A stretch of DNA of 64,000 bases, taken from Nostoc sp. CENA543 (lineage in GTDB: Bacteria; Cyanobacteriota; Cyanobacteriia; Cyanobacteriales; Nostocaceae). The notes under the pieces were generated by a model. It was not told the origin of the DNA. It saw nothing but the letters and a program-made list of their open reading frames with translations, and searched no databases. The DNA lies in NCBI RefSeq assembly GCF_002896875.1, contig NZ_CP023278.1, positions 186,001 to 250,000 of the forward strand. The letters are read 5' to 3'. Positions 10,774 through 19,700 of the stretch are shown here, in pieces. Position 1 is the stretch's first letter. Every line of letters begins with the position of its first letter. A program made the translations under genes and the position numbers.

Positions 10774-13700
10774 TTAATCTCCATATTCTTCAAGCTCCGC
10801 TAACTTTTGATTAAGTAGTATAGCCAACTCATCTTCATTGAGACTGTCATAAGGATTTAAAATTTCACTATAGTCATTTGGGGTCATCTCAAAATTAATA
10901 GAATCTGCTAACAATTCTTTCTGTAAATAAATATTGAGACTTGCAATATTAGGATAATCAAAGATTATAGATGTAGGTAAAGTGCAAGCTAAATTACTTT
11001 CTAACCTATTTTTAAATTCTAGTACCATTAACGAGTTTAAACCCAACTCTAAAAATGAGGTGTGGTGAGGAATCACACTACTAGCAGATAATCCAGTAAC
11101 TTCGCGTAAAATTTGCTCAAGTCCTTGCGATAATTTTTCTGATCGCTCATCTATAGGTACAGATTTTAATCGTTCTAACAATTTTGCCTCTTTGCTATCT
11201 GCTTTAGTTGTAATTACTTCAGCAAAGAATGGTTGATTAATGTTGAAAGCTTGATTAAAAGTAGACCAATCAATATCAAGAATAATTCCTTGTTCAACGT
11301 CGCTGACAATTAAGTCACTGAGATATTTGATAGCGGTATCAGCAGACATACTTTGAATACCCCAATTAGCAAAACGTTGTTTTTCAATTTCATTTCCTGT
11401 ATCCCATGCGCCCCAATTGATACTAATACCTGGTAATCCTAAACTTTGTCGTTGCTGCATTAAAGCATCCATAAAAGCATTAGCAGCAGCGTAACTACTT
11501 TGTCCCGGTGAACCGAGAATGACAGCAGCAGAAGAAAAGGCTATGAAAAAGTCTAAAGATAGATTGCGGGTGTAGCGGTCTAATAATAAAGTACCTTCCA
11601 CTTTGGGACGCATAACATTTTGATATTTTTCCCAATTTTGATTAGTTAAAAGCCCATCATCAAGGACAGCAGCTGCGTGAATGACTCCGCGTAAGGGGGG
11701 TAAATCTGCGCCAAAACGGGAAAATAGCTGTTCCGTATCTGCGACTGAGGTAATATCAGCCTTGACAATTGTAATCTGTGTACCATTCTTAGTTAATGAG
11801 GCGATCGCTTCTGGTCGAGATTTGACATAGCGACTACACAAAACTAAATGACTAGCTCCCATTTGTGATAACCACTGAGCCATGAGCAAGCCAAGTTTAC
11901 CCAAACCACCTGTAATTAAATAAGCTGCTTCTTTACTAACTAATTGTTGTTTTTGGGCTACGGGAATTGTTGCAGATACTAACCTTGCTCCATAACGATT
12001 TCCTTGGCGTAAAGCTAGGCGTGACTCATCGGTTGTAGCGTGAAATTCGTTGAACAAAAATTCAGCTTCATGAGATTCTACAATTGCTGGTAAATCTAAA
12101 CATACACAACGAAGTTGCGGATATTCATGATTGATTACTGCTCCTAATCCCCAAAGCGGAGATTGTTCAGGTTGCAAATTAGTTTCAGCTAGCACTTTAT
12201 TTGCACCGCGAGTTACTAACCATAAATCAGGTAATTTTTTCCTATTACTAGTAATAGTTTGAATTAAATTCAATACAGCATTACAACTGTTGTAAACTGT
12301 ATCTGCACTTGCTTCAACAGGCATGGTTTCCCAAGCAAAAATCACACCCGTTGGAAATTCACCCGATGGATATGCTTCTTGATATAAACGTTGAAAATCA
12401 GATTTTTGAGATGGATTGATGACAAAACTTTCTGGAGAATAGCATTTATAATCATCACCAAGTTCTACAGTAATAACTCTTTCTCCAGCTTTTTGTAATA
12501 AATCAATCGACTGCTGCAACGCTGTGCTAGGACGTACAAACACTAACCAAGAATTTCGGTATTGTCCTGTAATCTTTGGAACTGCATCAAGCCTTTGCCA
12601 TTGAATTTGATAAAAACAATTGTTTTCAGTTTCTTGCCATAAACGTTGTAAAACTGCTGGATTAATCCGTCGTGCTGTTAAGTCTGTAAATCGAGCGCAA
12701 AGCTGTTCTTGTTCATCGTAAACCTCCACATCTACGCACATTTCACCATCAGTATTAGATTTAATCTCAATGTGCGCCCAAGCTTGAGTACCAGGATTGC
12801 CAAATACTTCTAATGAAGAGAAACCATAAGGTAAATGCAATTCCTGTCCGTGAATTTCTGGGAAAGCCGCACCAATACTCTGTAAACAAGCATCTAACAG
12901 CACAGGATGCAGACAATATCGCTGATCTACCAAACTGCGATCGATACCAATCTTAGCCTGAGAACCACTGCTGAAATAACTGAGTTCTTGAATAGCTTGA
13001 AAACGCTTACTATAGCTAATTCCCATCTGCTCATAAGACTCATAAAATCTGGCTATATCAACAGATTCCCTTCTTCCCTCCTTTGCGTCTTTGCACGGCA
13101 GTCGCTTTAAGTCGGGAAACCCGCCCAACGCGCTGCCTTGCCTTTGCGTGAGCTTTTCATATTTCTCATTAACATTAATCTCACCCGTAACATGAAGCAC
13201 CCAATTATTTTTTGCTGACTCACTACTAAATATCTCAAAACTATAGCCAGACGAGTTTTTAGACTTAAAAATAATTTGCAATTTAGTTTGAGATTGAGAT
13301 AAAACTAACCCCTGATGAATAGAAACATTTTGAATAATCGCCAAATCATCAGTAAATATTTGCCGACTAGCTACTAAAATCGCTTCAATAAAACCCGTAG
13401 CCGGAAACAAGATTTTGTCAAATACCTTGTGTCCTTCCAGATAATCTGGATACTCAGAACTTATCTCTCCCTCAACAACAATTTCTCCCGTAGCTAGTTT
13501 TTTCACCTCATGAATAAAAGGATGTAGCTTAGTTTTAATATCACTTACAGAAAATTGTGAATTAGATAGCCAATAACGTTCTCTTTGAAACGGATAAGTA
13601 GGTAAATCGATCCGCTTTCCTTGCTTAAATACCTCTGTCCATTCTATGGAATAGCCATTAACAAAAAGTGTCGCCAAACTTCTGTAAATCTGTGCCTGTT

Positions 13701-16700
13701 CATCTTGTCCAGGTACAATGCTGGGTAGCCATAATATTTCTTGGCTCTGATAAGTTAGCCGCGCCATACCTAATAATACAGGCTTTGAACCTAACTCCAA
13801 AAAATGACGATAACCACTATCAATTAAAAACTTAAATCCTTGACCAAAATGTACAGTATTGCGAAGATGGCGCAGCCAATAATCAGGAGTAGTAATTTCC
13901 TGACCAATTGGTTTACCTGTGACATTACTAATAATATTCAGACTTGGTTTATGGAAAGAAACTTGCTGTAAAACCTTGGCGAAGTCATCAAGTATCGGCT
14001 CCATTAAAGGAGAATGAAAAGCATGAGAAACTGCTAAACGTCTAGTTTTATAACCTTGCTCTATAAAAGTTTGCTCTAGTTGTTCAACAATTTCACGCAA
14101 GCCAGAAATTACATTAATTGCACCATTATCTGCGGCAATATTTACTTGATTGCCATAGGGAGTCAGATGAGAGGCTACTGTTTGATAATCAGCATAAATT
14201 GCTGCCATTGCTCCATTATGCGGTAGTTCTCCCATCAGGCGACCGCGTTGAACAACTAATTGCAAAGCATCTTCTAAAGAAAAGACTCCTGCTAAACAAG
14301 CGGCGACATATTCACCAATGCTGTGTCCTAAAAGTGCAGCAGGTTGTATTCCCCAAGATTGCCATAATTTGGCAAGTGCGTATTCCAGTGAAAACAGGGC
14401 TGGTTGTGTAATTTGAGTCTGTTCTAGCTGTTCGCTCTTTGCCAAGTTAAAAATTAAATCTAAGAGCGACTCTTCTAAAATAGGTTGCAGGATTTGGTCA
14501 CAAAGATCCAGAGTATTTTTAAAGACGGGTTCTTGGTTGTAAAGAGTTTGTCCCATCCCTGAATATTGAGAACCTTGTCCTGAAAATAAGAAAACTACCT
14601 TTGTTTGAGTTTCTGATGTAATCGGAGTAATTAAATTATCAGAATCTTCACCTTTTTGGAAATCAGCGAGTGCTTTTTCGGCTGTAGTATTTGAGTCAGC
14701 TAAAACACATAATCGCTGCCGGAAAATAGCCCTGCCTGTACTGGCAGTAAAACAAGCATCTGCTAAACTAATAGACTCATTTAAAGCGTATTGATAATTT
14801 TTGGCTAATTCTTTGAGAGATTTTGTAGAACGAGCCGAGAGCGGTAGGAGGTACAACTTTTTCTCAGATGCTTGTGGAGAATTAGATGCAATTTCTCCAA
14901 CAATAATATGAGCATTAGTCCCACTAAATCCAAAAGAACTTACTCCGGCAATGCGTTCTCTTTGGCTAGGATGCCAGTTTTTTCCATGTACTGGAACTTC
15001 AAAAATTTGAGAACTCCAATCAAAACGGGGATTGGGTTTTTCAAAGTGAAGATGGGGAGGAATTTTATGATGTTGTAGGGCTAAAACAGTTTTAATTAAC
15101 CCAGCAATTCCGGCTGCTCCTTCTAAGTGTCCTAAATTAGTTTTGACAGAACCAATAATTAAAGGTCGATTTTGGGGACGTTGGCTAAATACCGCAGCCA
15201 TACTTTCTAATTCAATCGGATCGCCTAAAGCTGTTCCAGTACCATGAGCTTCGATAAAATCTATTTGCTCTGGTTTGAGTTTCGCTGCCTTGAGTGCTTG
15301 ATGTAATAATTTTTCTTGAGCATCACCATTGGGTACAGTCAAACCACTACTTGGGCCATCGTGATTCACAGCTGTACTGTGGACTTTAGCTAAAATGCGA
15401 TCGCCATTTTTAACGGCTTGACTCAACCGCTTGAGAACAATCATCCCGCAACCTTCGCCCCGCACCATCCCATTAGCACTCGCATCAAATGTCTTGCAAC
15501 GTCCATCAGGTGCCAGCATATGGGCGCGACTTTCAATTAAGGAAATTACCGGAGTTAAAATTATATTCACACCACCGGCTAAGGCAATGTCACACTCACC
15601 ATTCCGTAGGGCATTGCAAGCCAAATGTACTGCTACTAAAGAAGAAGAACAAGCAGTATCAACTGTCATTGATGGCCCTTGCAAGCCCAGTACATACGAA
15701 AGACGACCTGCTGCTACGCTTACAGAAGTGCCAGAACCGGTATAGGCGTTGATTGCTTCTGGCGCGTAACTCAACTGGGCATAGTCTTGAGTCATCGCCC
15801 CCACAAAAACCCCGGTTTGAGTGTTGCGTAACTGTTGGGGGTTTTGTCCAGCAGATTCTAAGGCTTGCCAAGTTGTTTCTAATAGTAAGCGTTGCTGAGG
15901 ATCGATGGCGACAGCTTCGCGGGGGACAATGCCAAAGAATTCGGCATCAAATTGATCTATTTGCTCTAGAAATGCTCCGTAAGGAGAATAGATTTTTCCT
16001 GGTGTATCTGGATCGGGATGATACCATGCTTGCATATCCCAGCGATCGCTCGGAACTTCTCTGACGGCATCTTTCCCTTGTTCTAGCAGTTGCCAGAATG
16101 ATTCCAAATCATTCGCACCGCCAGGAAATCGGCAAGCCATCCCGACAATCACAATTGGATCTTCTTCTGGGTGTGGTTTTTCTGGGGGAGATTTTTCAAT
16201 TTGGATTTGGGGGATTTCTTGTATTATTTTTTGTGCAGGATTCTGCACCTCGGAGCTAATTAAAATTTCCCGCAATAAATAATCGGCTAAAGTGTCCACA
16301 TTGGGAAAACGAAAAGCAATTGTTGTGGGGAGAGAGCAGTTAAAATCTGTTTGTAAAAGGTTGCGAAGTTCTGTAGAAGTGAGAGAATCCATCCCCATAT
16401 CAAAAAAGCCTTGTTGGGGAGATACTTCATCAGTTGATAGTCCTAAAACAGTGGCAACTCGTAAACTAATTTGGCGGATAAGTAAATCACGACGCTGTTT
16501 TACAGGTATGGTTTGCCACTGTTCTAAAAGATTAGATACAGCTTGAGATTTAGGTTTGATTTGGGGTAAGAAGTTTTGATAAAAGCTTTGATTAATGTAT
16601 GGGAAACGTTGCCAATCAATGGCAATTACACCAGCACGCACAATCTGATGAAACAGAATTTTTTCTAGAGTATTGAGTGCTAAATCAGGTGCGATCGCAT

Positions 16701-19700
16701 CATAACCTTTAGCGGCTAATCTTTCTAAAACGTTGCGATCGACTGCTGCACCAATTTCACTCCACGGCCCCCAGTTGATGACTGTAGCTGGTAAATTATG
16801 TGCATGACGATAGTAGGCAAAGGCATCTTCAAAGGCATTCGCAGCCGCAGCATTAGCTTGTCCTGCCGAGCCAATGAGCGACACAGCCGAAGTATAACAA
16901 ACAAAGAAATCTAAGCGATCGCTCAGGGTTAGTTGATGCAGAAGCCAAGTTCCTTTTACCTTGGGCGCGAGAACATGGTTGAAACGTTCTGGTGTCAGTC
17001 GTAGTAATGTTGTATCGTCTAAAGTGCCGGCGATGTGGAAAATTCCCCGCACTGGATATTGCGATCGGCATTCTTCTAGTAAGGTGTGCAGTTTCTCTCC
17101 ATCTGTGACATCAACATCTTTAATTTGGATGTCTGCGTTACTGGATTGCAGACTTGCTAGAATTTCAGGACTGAGAGCTGCTGCACCACTGCGACTGCAT
17201 AATACTAAATGACGCGCGCCACGTTCTATCATCCATCGTGCAGTGGCTAAACCTAACCCACCTGTACCACCAGAAATTAGATAAAAGCCATCTTGGTGGA
17301 AATTAATGTTTCTGTCTGCTAATTTGCGCTCTACCAAACGGGGACAGAAACGTTGTTCATCGCGCAAAGCGACGCGGGTTTCTTGGGTGTTGTGGTAGAT
17401 TTCTCTAAATAATTTTTCTCCTAAATCTTGTGGATGAGGATCTAAATCAATCGCTCTAAAATTGAGTTCGGGATGTTCTAAAACTAAGCTTAAAGCGATT
17501 CCTAATAAGGAAGATTGTGCTGGAGAAGTTAAGGTTGTGATTTCTTTAGCAGGGACAGCACCTTGAGTTACAAGAATGAGGGCGGGGGGATTTTCTTGTT
17601 GTAATAATGCCTGAAGTAAAAATAGAAAACGTCTACAATGAATTTCTACTGTTTGATAAATTTCGCCTGCTATTTCTTGTAATGGCCAGAGGTAGATAAT
17701 TTCACGCGTTTCCGGTGTTATCAGGTTTTGTAATAGTGATAGATAATCGTCGGGGTTATCGGGGTTAATGTCTTGAGGGGAAATGAGGGAACAAGTAATT
17801 CCTCGCTGTTGGAATGGGGTGATTAAGGTTTGGGCAATTCCTTTGGTGTCAGCAAAGATTATTTCGCGCAAAGACGCAGCGAAAAGTCGGAGCGGAGGTT
17901 CCCTCCGATCTGAACTTTTCAAGACAGAGGCGCAGAGGGGAGAAAGGTTATTTTTAGCGATGATAACGCTTTGTTGTAATAGATTGTGTGTCTCTGGGTT
18001 AGTTGGTTCGATGATGTTAATGTCAGTAAATTGATACTTGGCGAGTAGGTTTTGCCAATGTTTTGTATCTACTAATGGATAACCATTGCGGAGTGGATCT
18101 TGACTGCATAACCACCATCCTTCTGTTAACCCAAAGGTTAAATCTACCCAACGACGCGCGCCGGTACTTTCTAATAGTATGAGTAGAGCATTAGGAGCTA
18201 GTAAAGAACGGACGTTATTTAGTGTTTCGTTAATATCGGCTGTGGCATGAAGGACGTTAGCAGCGATAATAATATCAAAATAACCAGGAAGAAATCCTTG
18301 AGTAATGGGATTTTTTTCTATATCTAAAGTTTGATATTTAATGAATGGATAATTACTGAAATTTTCTTTGGCTCTAGTTAAAAAGCTAGAAGAAATATCA
18401 GTAAATGTGTATTCAATTTGCTCTGGAGGTAAGTTTGGTAAGATGGCGGTGGTACTTGAACCTGTTCCACCTCCAATTTCAAGGATGCGTAACTGTCGAT
18501 TTGTTGGTAAATTTGCTAATGCAATTTTAATTGTGGCTGCGACTAGTTCATTCATCAACTTAGCACCAGCCGCATCAGAATAGACAGATGCGATCGCATT
18601 CAAATCGCCTTGGGGAAATAGTAATTCCAATGGCTCAGTTTGGCAACGCATCACCGCAGCTAAAGCTGAACCACAACGTTCTATCAAATTAATTTCTGCA
18701 AGGTAATCGGGATACTCACTACGTAGTTTTTTAACTTGTAATTGAGATGAATATGTAACAGGTTCTTTTGCTAATAACCATCCATCTTTCTGCTGAGTAA
18801 CTATTCCTTCTTCAGCTAGAATTGCTAAACACCGCGATAATAAAGGACGATAAAATTCAACTACTCCACCTTGAGCGGCAATATGTTCTTCTTGATAAGT
18901 TTTACCTAATTGGGGTTGCCAGTTAAGCTCTTTTAAACCTTCCCATACATAACTTACGCTTAAAGTTTCCATTTCTGCAAGCAAGCGTTCGTATTGGCGC
19001 AATTTTTCAGCTAATTGCTGTTCTAATTGCTGTGGTTTAACTTGAGCTTTAATGGCATCGGGATTTAGTAAATAATCTCTACCATCAGGTAATAATGGTG
19101 CTAAAGTAATCCACTCTTCTATGTAAGATTGTGGTTGTATTTCACGGCGGATAATTTCTTGACGTTGAATAGCTTTCAGTTCAAATCCTGTAATGGCTAC
19201 GAGTAACTCACCTTGTTCTGAATAAATATCAATATCAGAGATAATATAGTTATCATAATTGTTAGTTAGTCGAGCTACACTGATGACGCTATTGCCTGGA
19301 GACTTGAAGAATTGAAATTTAGCAATTCGGACTGGGACATAAGTTACAGATGATTCTTGCTGAAATAAAATCGCAGCGATCGCCTGAAAACAAGCATCCA
19401 ATATCACCGGATGGAAATAATATTTTTCTGCTTCTAAATACTGAATATCTGTTAACTCGATTTGAGCAAATGCAGTATTTTTACCACGTTGAAGCTGATT
19501 GATTATCTGGAAGCTAATGCCGTAATTGACTCCCGATTTTTGATATCTTTCATAAAATGAATTAATCTCAACCTGCTCTGGACAATTAGCTGCTATTTGT
19601 TCTAGATTATGATAATTTGCATCTAATGATTTTAATTGATCAATTTTTCCAGTAACCAGTACATCCCAGTTATTGTTACTTTGTTGATAGATTTGAAAAT

